A stretch of DNA of 64,000 bases, taken from assembly GCA_009779755.1 (NCBI GenBank), contig WRDO01000012.1, forward strand, positions 1-64,000, in the 5' to 3' direction. This stretch comes from Defluviitaleaceae bacterium. Lineage in GTDB: Bacteria > Bacillota > Clostridia > Lachnospirales > WQUN01. Of this stretch, positions 51,891 through 61,398 are shown piece after piece; position 1 is the stretch's first letter, and each line of letters opens with the position of its first letter. Under the pieces are notes generated by a model. The model made no database searches. It saw only the letters and a program-made list of their open reading frames with translations, and was not told the origin of the DNA. The translations under genes were made by a program, and so were the position numbers.

Positions 51891-54140
51891 ATGATGAAAT
51901 GGCTGTTATTAATACCTCTGTTGCTTGTTTTAACGGCTTGCGGCGGTTCGTCCGATACAAGGCCCGCGCCGCCGAGCCTTGACCGTTCGCAACCGATAGC
52001 CTTTTCAAGCGAATTCGTAAACGTTGCGTATTCCGATGGGGTAACCCTGCAATACCGCTCCGATATCGCCGTCGTCCGCGTAATTGATGCGAGCGGCAAC
52101 CTGTGGGAATCCTCTCCCCACGACGTGGACGACGATCCGCTCGCGCGCGGCATGATACGTATGGCGCTTTCCAGCATGTTAACGGTGACCTTTCTAAGCG
52201 GCGCAGGCAATTTAAGCCAAGAAACCTCCTTAGCCGCGTCCGTGCGGCAGGGCGGCGCATCCGCTTACCTGATACCGGGCGGCGTACGCGCGGAGTTTTA
52301 TTTCCCCGCGCAGCGCACCATGATTCCCGTGGAAATAACGCTGGAAAACGGTACGATGCTGGCTTCGATCAATCCCCGACACATAGAGCGCATCCGCCCC
52401 GCCGACGACGCCGACGAAGAGGAATGGACCCAATACAACCGCAACCACAGGCTGACCGAAATCGGCTTGTTGCCGCACTTCATGCACGCGGGGGTACGCC
52501 ACGAAGGGTATATGCTCGTACCCGACGGCAGCGGCGCGTTGATTTATTTGAACAACGGACGCCCGCGTTCCACGTTTAACCAACCCGTATACGGCCGCGA
52601 CTTAAATAACCCGCCGAGGCTGCAAGCGACCGCCGCGCAAAATATCCTGATGCCCGTATTCGGCATGAAGCGCAACAACGCGGCGGCCTTCGCCGTCATT
52701 GAAAGCGGCGCGTCCCTTGCGAATATCGTGGCGGGCGTCAGCGGCAACAATTCGTCCTTTAACTCCGTCGGCGCCAACTTTACCGTACGCCCGCCCGCAT
52801 CCTACACCGTGGTGAATACCCAAGGTGTAGCTACCGATATCTTGGTGACGTCGGATTGGCTGATGGACGTTGAGGCGGTTTCCGTACGTTATCACTTTAT
52901 GGAAAACGGCTCGGGCTATTCCGAAATGGCGCAGCTTTACCGCCAACATTTGATATCGCAAGGTATGACACCCTCCGCGCGCGGCGAAGGCTTACCGCTT
53001 GTACTAGACGTATTCGGCTCGGTAACGCGCCGCATGTCGGTGCTGGGTATCCCCACCAACCGCACCACCCCGCTGACGACCTTCGAACAAGCGGGGGAAA
53101 TGGCGGATACCCTCAAAAACGGCGGCATCGGCAGCTTGGTCGTACGTTACAACAATTGGCTGCCGCGCGGAAATTATTCCACCTCGCCGAGCCGCTTTAC
53201 GCCCGCGGGTTCGTTGGGCGGGCGCAGGGGGTTCCGTGATTTTTCAAACAGCATGGATAACTTGGGTGTTTCCCTTTATATGGACGTGGATTTCGCCACG
53301 GCGCACAGGCGCCCGTTCCTCGGCTTTATCGGTACGCCCGTCATCCGCGATATCACCAACGTACCCGTACGCCAAACGGGCTTTAACCTTGACACCTTCG
53401 GCCCGGCGGACGAACCCTACCCCGGCTGGTGGATGTACTCCCCGCGTTCCTTCCGAAACGCGGTCGATACCTTTATAACCAACGCAAAAAACGCAAACAT
53501 ATCGGGATTCAACTTCTCGATTTTAAGTAACCTCCCCTATTCCGACATCGGGCGCAGCCATATGGACCGCGGGGCCGCCGAGGTTCTGCTGTCTGATATC
53601 GCCCGCGATGCGAGGGCGTCGTTCGGCGGTTTGATGGGTGACGCGGCGGGGGCGTTTTGGTTGCCGCACGCCACGTTTGTGGTGAATACGCCCATCGGCT
53701 GCTCCGGCTTTACGCTTACGGACGTAAGCGTACCGTTCTATCAAATGGTACTGCACGGATATGTGGACTTCAGCTTGCCCGCTTATAACTTGGCATCCGA
53801 CCGCGAGGGTATGGTGCTGCGCGCCGCCGAAACGGGTGCGCTGCTGCAGCTTTCCGTCATCGCGGAAAATCCCGCGCTGTTGGTGGATACGCCGCTGGAA
53901 TGGCTGATGAGTCCGTCGTTCGATTATTGGTACGCGGAGGTCTTGGCAGCGGCGCATCGGCTGGCGCCCGTGTACGACGCGGCGGCGGGCGCGACGATCG
54001 CTTCCCACCGCTTCCTTGCCGAAAACGTAACCGAAACGCGGTTCTCCAACGGTTCGGCCGTAATCGTAAATTTCAACCACGTACCGCATGGCGATATACC
54101 CGCGCGTGACTTTATCGTGATAACGGGAGGTGCGCGATGA
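51891..54140 (+). CDS. DUF5696 family lipoprotein
   Basis: About 749 residues. A lipobox (LVLTACGG) gives a membrane-anchored protein. A beta-rich N-terminal half precedes a large C-terminal domain that may be a TIM-barrel-like fold (SLYMDVDFATAHRR near 465; DRGAAEVLLSDIARDARA near 565). DUF5696 proteins are encoded next to sugar ABC genes in Firmicutes, and glycoside hydrolase-like activity has been guessed but is not proven. The ATG at 51891 has AAGGAGG eight bases before it; a second ATG follows immediately. It ends by overlapping the next permease start. Confidence 0.82.
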   Translation: MMKWLLLIPLLLVLTACGGSSDTRPAPPSLDRSQPIAFSSEFVNVAYSDGVTLQYRSDIAVVRVIDASGNLWESSPHDVDDDPLARGMIRMALSSMLTVTFLSGAGNLSQETSLAASVRQGGASAYLIPGGVRAEFYFPAQRTMIPVEITLENGTMLASINPRHIERIRPADDADEEEWTQYNRNHRLTEIGLLPHFMHAGVRHEGYMLVPDGSGALIYLNNGRPRSTFNQPVYGRDLNNPPRLQATAAQNILMPVFGMKRNNAAAFAVIESGASLANIVAGVSGNNSSFNSVGANFTVRPPASYTVVNTQGVATDILVTSDWLMDVEAVSVRYHFMENGSGYSEMAQLYRQHLISQGMTPSARGEGLPLVLDVFGSVTRRMSVLGIPTNRTTPLTTFEQAGEMADTLKNGGIGSLVVRYNNWLPRGNYSTSPSRFTPAGSLGGRRGFRDFSNSMDNLGVSLYMDVDFATAHRRPFLGFIGTPVIRDITNVPVRQTGFNLDTFGPADEPYPGWWMYSPRSFRNAVDTFITNAKNANISGFNFSILSNLPYSDIGRSHMDRGAAEVLLSDIARDARASFGGLMGDAAGAFWLPHATFVVNTPIGCSGFTLTDVSVPFYQMVLHGYVDFSLPAYNLASDREGMVLRAAETGALLQLSVIAENPALLVDTPLEWLMSPSFDYWYAEVLAAAHRLAPVYDAAAGATIASHRFLAENVTETRFSNGSAVIVNFNHVPHGDIPARDFIVITGGAR

Positions 54141-55027
54141 AAAAACTCTTCACCATGGAACGCCGCTGGGGGCTTGCGGGCTTGGCGTTCGTATCGCCGT
54201 TTATCCTCGGGTTCCTTATGTTGTTCCTGTTCCCGGTCATCCAATCGGTGCGGCGTTCGTTTTTCGAGTTCATCAGCTTGTCGGAGGGGCGCGAGGTATT
54301 GGAATACGTGGGCTGGGGGAACTACGCCGATATCTTTACCCGCGACCCGGACTTCCCGCAACTGTTGCGCGATTATTTCGTGATGATGCTGCCGCAATTG
54401 ATTATCGTGCTTATCTTCTCGATGTTTATCGCACTTATACTGCAGCAAAAGTTCAGGGGGCGTACCTTGGCGCGTGCGGTGTTCTTTGTGCCGGTCATCA
54501 TATCCTCGGGTATCGTTATGAGCATTTTGGGCAACGACCTGACCAACCAAGCCGCGCAGGAAAGCACCGCGATCTTTATGGCGAACAACCGCGTGCTGGC
54601 GGACTTGATGATAGACGCGGAATTTGCCGCGCCCATCATCGACCAAGTCATCGGTATCGTGAGCCAAATCTTCGACTTGGCTTGGCGCTCGGGCGTACAG
54701 ATCCTCATCTTCCTGGCCGCGCTCATTTCAATACCCCAATCCTTCTACGAAGCCAGCAAGATCGAAGGCGCGAATTCATGGTCCACCTATTGGAAAATCA
54801 CGTTCCCCATGGTTTCACCGTTTATTTTGGTGTGCGTGGTGTATACGATTGTGGACAGCTTTACCGATTACGACAACGAATTGATTAATTATATCTATGA
54901 CACCATACGCAACCTGTTCTACGGCACGGCCAGCGCGATGGCGTGGGTGTACACCCTTTCCGTTTTCGTTGTGCTGGGCGTAATCGTAGGGCTGATATCG
55001 CGGCGCGTATTTTATATGGTAGATTAA
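54137..55027 (+). CDS. ABC sugar permease 2a
   Basis: 296 residues, six helices. The EAA motif FYEASKIEGANSWSTYWKI lies near 210. It is of the MalF/LplB-like kind, with a long insertion between helices 3 and 4 (residues ~135-180) and a C-terminal helix ending RRVFYMVD. It overlaps the DUF5696 stop by 4 bp and pairs with the next gene. Confidence 0.94.
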   Translation: MKKLFTMERRWGLAGLAFVSPFILGFLMLFLFPVIQSVRRSFFEFISLSEGREVLEYVGWGNYADIFTRDPDFPQLLRDYFVMMLPQLIIVLIFSMFIALILQQKFRGRTLARAVFFVPVIISSGIVMSILGNDLTNQAAQESTAIFMANNRVLADLMIDAEFAAPIIDQVIGIVSQIFDLAWRSGVQILIFLAALISIPQSFYEASKIEGANSWSTYWKITFPMVSPFILVCVVYTIVDSFTDYDNELINYIYDTIRNLFYGTASAMAWVYTLSVFVVLGVIVGLISRRVFYMVD

Positions 55028-55041
55028 AGGGGGGAGAAGCG

Positions 55042-56025
55042 ATGCATTTCGTAAGGCCGAGCGGACGCGGCAAGATCAATACCGAAGCAATCAAAATAAA
55101 AAAGACACGGCGGGTCATCGGTTCGATCCTCCGCGCGATACTTTTGGTCGGCATCGGTTATATCATCCTGTATCCGCTGCTGTTTATGCTAACGATGTCG
55201 TTTATGACGTATTTCGATATCGTCAACCCCGCCGTTGTATGGATACCGCGGGAATGGGTGCTGACCAACTACCGGAACGCGTTGGAACTGCTTAATTTCA
55301 ACACCGCCTTACGCAATTCCGTCGAATTAACCCTTGGTACGGCGTTTTTGCAAACGCTTTCGTGCGCGTTGATCGGCTACGGGTTCGCGCGGTATAAGTT
55401 CTTCGGCAGGAACTTCCTGTTCGCCCTCGTGATCCTGACGCTGCTGGTGCCGCCGTCCACGGTCGTTATTTCGCAAATCATCCAAATGCGCTTCTTTAAC
55501 CCCTTCGGTCTGTTCGGATTGGTGGGTGCGGAGCCGATGAATTTGCTTAACCGCAGGGCCGCGCTGTTTATGCCTGCCGCGCTCGGTATGGGCTTACGTT
55601 CCGGCATCTTCATTTATATGTTCCGCCAATACTTCCGCGGCCAACCCAAGGAACTGGAGGACGCGGCGCGGGTGGACGGTTGCGGGCATATCGGCATCTT
55701 CGCGCGGGTGATGTCGCCGAACGCGGGATCGATTTACCTTACCGTTTTATTGTTTGCCATCGTTTGGAACTGGAACGACTATTACAGCGTGATCATGTTC
55801 GTGGACCGTATGAGGACCCTGCCCGTGGCGCTCGCGTTCATGCGCGATACGCTGCGGCAGGCTTCGCAGGTGGCGCACTTGGGTATCGTGGCCGCCGACC
55901 CGTATACGCAAGCCGCCAGCCTGATGGCGGGAGCGTTCCTGAGCCTTGCACCCGTGCTTGCGTTATATGTACTGCTCCAGCGTTACTTTACCGAAAGCGT
56001 GGAGCGCAGCGGTATCGTAGGTTAA
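55042..56025 (+). CDS. ABC sugar permease 2b
   Basis: 327 residues. The ATG at 55042 is preceded by GGGGGGAG; an upstream in-frame start would overlap permease 2a by 85 bp and is less likely. Six helices and the EAA motif ELEDAARVDGCGHIGIFARV near 220 identify a MalG/LplC-like permease. The C-terminus ERSGIVG is usual for this group. It works with permease 2a and the binding protein that follows. Confidence 0.94.
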   Translation: MHFVRPSGRGKINTEAIKIKKTRRVIGSILRAILLVGIGYIILYPLLFMLTMSFMTYFDIVNPAVVWIPREWVLTNYRNALELLNFNTALRNSVELTLGTAFLQTLSCALIGYGFARYKFFGRNFLFALVILTLLVPPSTVVISQIIQMRFFNPFGLFGLVGAEPMNLLNRRAALFMPAALGMGLRSGIFIYMFRQYFRGQPKELEDAARVDGCGHIGIFARVMSPNAGSIYLTVLLFAIVWNWNDYYSVIMFVDRMRTLPVALAFMRDTLRQASQVAHLGIVAADPYTQAASLMAGAFLSLAPVLALYVLLQRYFTESVERSGIVG

Positions 56026-56063
56026 TGATTTTGAACCGCTTTTATAAGGCGTCAAAATAAATC

Positions 56064-56076
56064 GGGGCAAAGCCCC
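56064..56076 (+). promoter_or_regulatory. Small GGGGC/GCCCC hairpin before the second binding protein
   Basis: Stem GGGGC-AAA-GCCCC followed by AT-rich sequence and a strong AGAGGAGAG ribosome site. It may partly stop or stabilise transcripts between permease and binding-protein genes. Confidence 0.4.
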
Positions 56077-56099
56077 ATTAAAAAAGAGGAGAGTAGATT

Positions 56100-57911
56100 A
56101 TGAAAAGGATTTTGAGCATCTTATCCGTGTTTGCCGTGGTTGTGGCGCTAACGTTCGCCGTAACCGCATGCGGCAGAAACAACGACCCGGACCCGTCACC
56201 CACGCCGGGTAACGTGGCACCCACCGCGACGCCGGGCAACCAAACCTCCGGCACCCCCACCGATACGGGGCCGCAAATCATCCGCCCCGATATCTCCGGC
56301 ATCGGCGGGACCAATATCTTCGCGTTCCACCAATCGATTAACCCGAACGTGGAGCAGGACGCGCGCGACTTTGAGGCGCTGCACGGCGTCAGCATCCGCA
56401 TCGAAGCGGCGCCGTGGGATCAGTATTACGCACGTCTGATGTCTTTGATTTTGGCGGATGACTCCCCCGACATCTTCGACTCCAACGACGAAGTGCTGCC
56501 CATGTACGCCCTGCGTGAAATCGCCATCCCCATCGACGGGATGTTTACGCAAAACGCGCCGTGGCTGGACTACGAAGTAATGAACGCCAAGCAATACATG
56601 GGGCGCCACTATTTCCTGCAGGAAATTAACCGCGTACCCCTCCTTATGTTCTACAACGCCACCATGTTTAACCGCTACGGCCTGCCCACCCCCACGGAAA
56701 TGTACCGCGAAGGCAACTGGACCGTGGAAAGGATGTACCAAGTATCCTCCGAATTTACCGACGACATCGGCAACACGGGCGAAATTAACCAATGGGGCTT
56801 CTCCACCACCAGCCTGTACGTAATGCTGGGCGCCAACCAATTGCCCACCACCAATTACAACCCGCAAACGGGGCAGTTTACGCTTGCCATCAACGGCGCG
56901 AACCAAATCGCCGTAATCCAGCAAGCCATCGACGCCATCGCCCGCAACGACATCCATCACTTTGGTTGGAACGCCCACTTGTTCGCCCAAGGCCAAATGG
57001 CCATGTTCGCGCATGAAGCGTGGTTTGCCGGCTCCCTCGGTGCCATGGAGGACGATTGGAGCATCGCCCCCATGCCCACGGGCCAATTCGGCGACCCCAA
57101 CTTCAACCACATCCGCACATGGGGCGCAAGCGTTGCCACAGGCGCGCGTAATCCGCTGGGCGGCATCGCCTTCGTGGAGTTCCAATATGAAAGGAACCTG
57201 CAACGCGGTTCCGACTTCTTTAACCAAGGCTGGATGAACGATGCCCGCCGCGCCGGCGTGGAAGCCGCGATGATGAAGGAATCCTTCTTCTCGCTGCATA
57301 ATGGCATCCCCAACTTCCGTACCCTTGCCGACAGCATCACATGGGCGATGGAAGTACCCGACGGCCGCACCGCAACCGACCTCGTTAACGAACAGCTTTC
57401 CGCCATGCAGCACGCCATTGACGCGTTCAACGCCCTTGATCCCGGCTGGGAAGAACCCCGCACATTCGTTGACCCCCCCATCGTGGACTTTGAGGATGGC
57501 ACCATGGGCTTCCTGACTTGGGAACCCGAGGAATGGATGAACATGACACGCACCATCATTGACGACGGTATCGACGGGCGTTCGCTTCACATCGAGTTCG
57601 CCGAAGGTTCCGGCACATGGGTACCCATTGTGGGTACACGCCACGAGGACATTGCGTTTGTCGGTGGGAAGGCGTATACGATTTCCTTTGACTACCATGT
57701 ACTGCAAGTGGTACCCGGCGAATGGCATGTGTTCTACACCACCGGCCCTGATTTGGGGTGGACGCAATACGAATTCGTGGAAGGGCAATCCGGCCACTTT
57801 ACGGTGACGATAGGTGCCGAAGGTGACCACGACGAAAAGGAATTCCGTTTCCGCGTGAACGGCGTCCGCGAAATGATTATAGACAACTTTGAACTTCGCG
57901 CCGCCGACTAG
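56100..57911 (+). CDS. Solute-binding lipoprotein with a C-terminal carbohydrate-binding-like module
   Basis: 603 residues. The lipobox is AVTACGRN near residue 24, followed by a Pro/Thr linker. The type-1 binding fold (70-~450) shows DDSPDIFDSNDE and GRHYFLQEINRVPLLMF-like segments (here MGRHYFLQEINRVPLLMF). After about 460 a beta-sandwich module begins (VDFEDGTMGFLTWEPEEW) and ends VREMIIDNFELR, as in CBM4/9-like domains. It probably supplies the second permease pair. The fusion to a binding module is unusual in ABC receptors and suggests that polymer is held before uptake. Confidence 0.92.
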   Translation: MKRILSILSVFAVVVALTFAVTACGRNNDPDPSPTPGNVAPTATPGNQTSGTPTDTGPQIIRPDISGIGGTNIFAFHQSINPNVEQDARDFEALHGVSIRIEAAPWDQYYARLMSLILADDSPDIFDSNDEVLPMYALREIAIPIDGMFTQNAPWLDYEVMNAKQYMGRHYFLQEINRVPLLMFYNATMFNRYGLPTPTEMYREGNWTVERMYQVSSEFTDDIGNTGEINQWGFSTTSLYVMLGANQLPTTNYNPQTGQFTLAINGANQIAVIQQAIDAIARNDIHHFGWNAHLFAQGQMAMFAHEAWFAGSLGAMEDDWSIAPMPTGQFGDPNFNHIRTWGASVATGARNPLGGIAFVEFQYERNLQRGSDFFNQGWMNDARRAGVEAAMMKESFFSLHNGIPNFRTLADSITWAMEVPDGRTATDLVNEQLSAMQHAIDAFNALDPGWEEPRTFVDPPIVDFEDGTMGFLTWEPEEWMNMTRTIIDDGIDGRSLHIEFAEGSGTWVPIVGTRHEDIAFVGGKAYTISFDYHVLQVVPGEWHVFYTTGPDLGWTQYEFVEGQSGHFTVTIGAEGDHDEKEFRFRVNGVREMIIDNFELRAAD

Positions 57912-57926
57912 TTAAAGTTTTCATCA

Positions 57927-57953
57927 CCGGGGGCGGGTACTGCCTGCCCCCGG
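57927..57953 (+). promoter_or_regulatory. Intercistronic GC hairpin
   Basis: Stem CCGGGGGC / GCCCCCGG between the solute-binding lipoprotein gene and the GH114-like gene, without a T run. It probably protects the 3' end of the binding-protein mRNA and lowers expression of later genes. Confidence 0.65.
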
Positions 57954-57981
57954 ATACATATTTCATTTAGGGGGTGCGCGG

Positions 57982-59052
57982 ATGGTAAAAGCGTTTGTGC
58001 TGTTGATTGTCGCTTTATTCATTCTGTCCGCTTGCGGTTCACACCCCCCCATTGAAGGAGCCTCCGAAATGCCCGAAGTTTCCCCTGTCCCGAATTCCCA
58101 GATACCTATTACGCATTCCCCCTCCCCTTCCCCCACACCGGAAGCGTCTGTTATGCCGAATTCCGAACCCCCGATTCCGAGTTCCCCGCCCCCCACACCC
58201 GAAATCAGCGAAAGGCCCGCTTGGGAAGACGTAATTTCTTTCGTATGCCACTACGGCACGTTTTCCGAAACGATCGGACTGTTCGACGTGGCGATATTGG
58301 AACCCGACAGGATGACGGCGCCGCAGGTAGCATGGCTGGGCGAACGCGGCACGTGGACGATCGGTTACGTGACCGTAGGCGAAGACCATAACCTGCGCCG
58401 CATGGACGGCGGCGGTCCCGGGGGTTGGGCGTCGTTTTATATAGACGACGGCAACGGCGAACCGCGGCAAAATGCGAACTGGCAATCCTATTATGTAGAC
58501 GCGGGCCATCCCATGTGGCAGCAAATCGTAATTGACCGCGTACACACGGTACTGCGTATGGGCTTCGACGGGGTTTTTTTGGACACGATCGACACGGCGG
58601 AGCTGATCCCCGAAACGCGGGAGGGTATGGCCGATTTGATACGCAAGCTGCGTTTGACCTTCCCCGACGCGAAAATCATCGCCAACCGCGGCTTCTTTAT
58701 GATGGAGGACTTTGCGCCGTATATCTCGGGCATCATGTTCGAATCGTTTACGGGTGGTTATAACTTCGCACGCCAAGAATATTACACATGGCGCGGCAAC
58801 GATTTGGAGTGGACGCGCCAACGCGCCAACGACATCAACCGGATACGGCAAACGCATTACTTCCCCGTGTTCGCGCTGGACTACGCCGACCCGAACGACC
58901 TTGAAACGATACAAGCGTTATACGACAGGGCTTGGGAATTCGACTTCCTGCCCGCGGTGTCGGTGATACAGCTCAACCGCGTCTTTTGGCGCGACATACA
59001 ACCGCAAACGAGGCGCGGTATTCACAGCGGCTTACCCCGTTGGCAGGGATAA
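57982..59052 (+). CDS. GH114-like lipoprotein (endo-alpha-1,4-polygalactosaminidase-like)
   Basis: 356 residues. A lipobox (LFILSACGSH) and a Pro/Ser-rich linker to about 72 anchor it outside the membrane. The TIM-barrel domain shows YGTFSETIGLFDVAILEP, TIGYVTVGEDH, GFDGVFLDTIDTAELIP near 195-212 and ANRGFFMMEDF near 235, a pattern of GH114/TM1410-like enzymes. Family members include fungal endo-alpha-1,4-polygalactosaminidase and the hydrolase part of PelA. The Asp in FLDTID is a likely catalytic residue. Together with AgaS and tagatose-type aldolase genes in the same operon it points to galactosamine polymers. Substrate remains inferred. Confidence 0.87.
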   Translation: MVKAFVLLIVALFILSACGSHPPIEGASEMPEVSPVPNSQIPITHSPSPSPTPEASVMPNSEPPIPSSPPPTPEISERPAWEDVISFVCHYGTFSETIGLFDVAILEPDRMTAPQVAWLGERGTWTIGYVTVGEDHNLRRMDGGGPGGWASFYIDDGNGEPRQNANWQSYYVDAGHPMWQQIVIDRVHTVLRMGFDGVFLDTIDTAELIPETREGMADLIRKLRLTFPDAKIIANRGFFMMEDFAPYISGIMFESFTGGYNFARQEYYTWRGNDLEWTRQRANDINRIRQTHYFPVFALDYADPNDLETIQALYDRAWEFDFLPAVSVIQLNRVFWRDIQPQTRRGIHSGLPRWQG

Positions 59053-59068
59053 AAAAGGGAGCGATACC

Positions 59069-60640
59069 ATGTTTATGATCAACAAGGCGATAAAAAAACT
59101 AAAACCGGGCGATACGCTGGTGATCCCCCCGGGTATTTACCGCGAGAATATAAAAATCAAAAATATCAGCGGTACGGAGGGTGCGGTTATTTGTATCAAA
59201 GCCGATCACCTCGGCGATGTAATCATCGACGGCGGCGGCAAAGGCGCGGCTTTTTCCGTTATCGATTGCGAATATATCCGCATCGAGGGATTGACCATAA
59301 CCAACGCCCGCCGCGGCATAGACGTAAAAAGCACCTCCGCGCGCGGCGATATCCCCCTGCGCCATATCGTAATCAGGAACAACGAGGCATACGGCATCAT
59401 CGGGCCCAAGGGCGGACATGCGATCTCCGTCTACGGGGAAAACCCCCACGCACCCATCCGAGACTTGTTTATTGAAAAGAATTACGTACACAACAACAAG
59501 CTCTATTGGAGCGAAGCCGTCGTGGTAAACGGCAATATCGACGGCTTTACGGTTAGCGGGAACTACGTGTGGAACAACGACAACATAGGCATCGACATCA
59601 TCGGCTTCGAGGGGACGGCGGGTTCGGACTCAAGCGTGGACTGCGCGCGTAACGGGAAGATATTCGCCAACGTTGTCATCGGTTCCAACACCACAGGCAA
59701 CGAAGCGTATTGGTCGGAAAACCACAACCCCGAGGGCTGGGACGGTGACAGGGATAACCCCGGTCCCTTCGGCGGCGAATACGACCGTTGCTGCGGCGGG
59801 ATATACGTGGACGGCGGTCACCATATCGAAATCTATGAAAACTTCGTGTTCGACAATGATTTGGGCATCGAAGTCGCCACCGAACACAAGCCGCCGCTCG
59901 TCACCAAGGACGTACATGTGCACGATAACATCATCGCGAATTCCGGCGGTTGGGCGGGGTTGATTTTCGGCGGGTACGCAAAGCATTTGGGTTATACCGA
60001 GGATTGTACGTTTACGAACAATATCCTGTACGATAACAAGGACAACATCGCCGTACAAAAAAGCCGTAACAACCTCATCAAGGGTAACGTTATCGCAGGC
60101 GGCGAATCGGCGATCGACTTTAACGGCGATATGGCGGCGAATAACGATTTCGCGCAGAATCTTTGGGAGGATTTCGCGCAGGACGAAAATTTCTTCGATC
60201 GGCTCAACGAACTGCCCGCCGAACAACGTGATAAACAAATCATAACGACGTGTTTATTAACGGATCCGCAAAACGGTGACTTTAGCTTAACCGAAGCGGT
60301 CCCCGAAGGTTTTGGTACGAAAAAGGAATCCCTAAGGCTTTTAACAAACTGTTATAAAGGTTTCCCCGCCGCCCAAAAAAAAGTGGACGAGGCCGCGGCG
60401 TTCCTGCAATCAAAACCCTTTAAGGCCCCCCATGAAAATAAGGGGGATATTTGCAAGTACCTAACCGAAAAACTGCGCAGGAAGGGTTATAAAGGCGTAA
60501 AGGCCGCCGCCGTATTAAAAACGGCGGGGGATTTATATATGGTGCAACTCACCTTGGAATACGGCGAACCCTTACGCGACGGCGGGAAGGTACGTGCCTG
60601 CGCACAAGCCACCACACCGGAAGGGGTACGTATACGATGA
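59069..60640 (+). CDS. Cytoplasmic right-handed beta-helix protein
   Basis: 523 residues with no signal peptide. The frame opens directly with KLKPGDTLVIPPGIYREN, the first turn of a pectate-lyase-like helix. Repeats run to about 370 (GIYVDGGHHIEIYENFVF). A mixed C-terminal part of about 150 residues follows. It resembles the secreted protein at 39924 over the middle helix region. A role on imported oligosaccharides (lyase, epimerase or hydrolase) is possible. A clear AAAGGGAG site marks the ATG. Lack of secretion signal is unusual for this fold. Confidence 0.85.
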   Translation: MFMINKAIKKLKPGDTLVIPPGIYRENIKIKNISGTEGAVICIKADHLGDVIIDGGGKGAAFSVIDCEYIRIEGLTITNARRGIDVKSTSARGDIPLRHIVIRNNEAYGIIGPKGGHAISVYGENPHAPIRDLFIEKNYVHNNKLYWSEAVVVNGNIDGFTVSGNYVWNNDNIGIDIIGFEGTAGSDSSVDCARNGKIFANVVIGSNTTGNEAYWSENHNPEGWDGDRDNPGPFGGEYDRCCGGIYVDGGHHIEIYENFVFDNDLGIEVATEHKPPLVTKDVHVHDNIIANSGGWAGLIFGGYAKHLGYTEDCTFTNNILYDNKDNIAVQKSRNNLIKGNVIAGGESAIDFNGDMAANNDFAQNLWEDFAQDENFFDRLNELPAEQRDKQIITTCLLTDPQNGDFSLTEAVPEGFGTKKESLRLLTNCYKGFPAAQKKVDEAAAFLQSKPFKAPHENKGDICKYLTEKLRRKGYKGVKAAAVLKTAGDLYMVQLTLEYGEPLRDGGKVRACAQATTPEGVRIR

Positions 60641-61365
60641 CCGAAGCGCAAAAAGACTCCATCACACCCCTGTACGAGCAAATCCACGAGGACATGCTTG
60701 TAAGGATTTCCTCGCGTGAGTGGCGGACGGGGCAACGCATCCCCACGGAAATGGAATTATGCGAAATCTACGGCGTTTCCCGTATAACCATCCGTAAAGC
60801 CATTGAGGACCTCGTGTTGATGGGGCATTTGGTACGCCAACGGGGTAAAGGGACGTTCGTGCGGGTGGAGCATATCGACAATAAGCTGTCGAAATTTTAT
60901 TCCTTCAGCGAATCGCTGCGCGAACAAGGCATCAACGAATTGGCGGAGGTCCTCGCCTTCGAGGAATTACCCGCAAGCGACGAAATCGCGCAAAAGTTGG
61001 AATTGCCGGAAAAAAACGCCCTCGTGTACAAACTCACGCGCTTGCGCAGTGTTAACGACGTGCCGTATGCCGTTGAAGCGTCATACATCCCCAAGGCGCT
61101 ATTCAAAAATATGACGGCGGAATCCGTGGCGGCCAATGGGTTATACAACACCATGCGGATGTTGGGCGTTGCCCCGGTAAAGGCGCGTGAAACCTTCCGC
61201 GCGACTTCCCTCGGCGGGCTTGAGGCACGTTTGTTGCAGCAAGACCTTCACGCGCCCGTCATGCGTATCGACAGGATTACGCACAACGGCAGCGTGGTGG
61301 TGGAATATTGCCATTCCACCGTACGCGGGGATTTCTTTACGTATACGGTGGACTTGGAATGCTGA
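60637..61365 (+). CDS. GntR/HutC-type transcription regulator
   Basis: 242 residues. The winged helix (1-~75) has CEIYGVSRITIRKAIEDL and GHLVRQRGKGTFV. The UTRA effector domain (~90-240) has the usual YKLTRLRSVNDVPYAVEASY-like core. Regulators of this group bind phosphorylated sugars such as GlcNAc-6-P or related amino sugars. It starts in an ATGA overlap with the beta-helix gene and lies just before the isomerase gene, so it probably controls this operon. The operator has not been identified. Confidence 0.95.
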   Translation: MTEAQKDSITPLYEQIHEDMLVRISSREWRTGQRIPTEMELCEIYGVSRITIRKAIEDLVLMGHLVRQRGKGTFVRVEHIDNKLSKFYSFSESLREQGINELAEVLAFEELPASDEIAQKLELPEKNALVYKLTRLRSVNDVPYAVEASYIPKALFKNMTAESVAANGLYNTMRMLGVAPVKARETFRATSLGGLEARLLQQDLHAPVMRIDRITHNGSVVVEYCHSTVRGDFFTYTVDLEC

Positions 61366-61398
61366 TGAACAAGGATTAAAACATAGGAGCGGGATCAC

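Noticed and set aside
53523..54667. Two minus-strand open frames opposite the DUF5696 and permease genes
   Set aside because: Arg/His-rich translations without recognisable domains; the plus-strand genes have clear families and good starts.
56196..57830. Long open frame of 544 codons on the minus strand
   Set aside because: It lies fully opposite the solute-binding lipoprotein gene, has no ribosome site or known motifs, and shows the His/Val/Gly-rich composition usual for the opposite strand of GC-rich genes.
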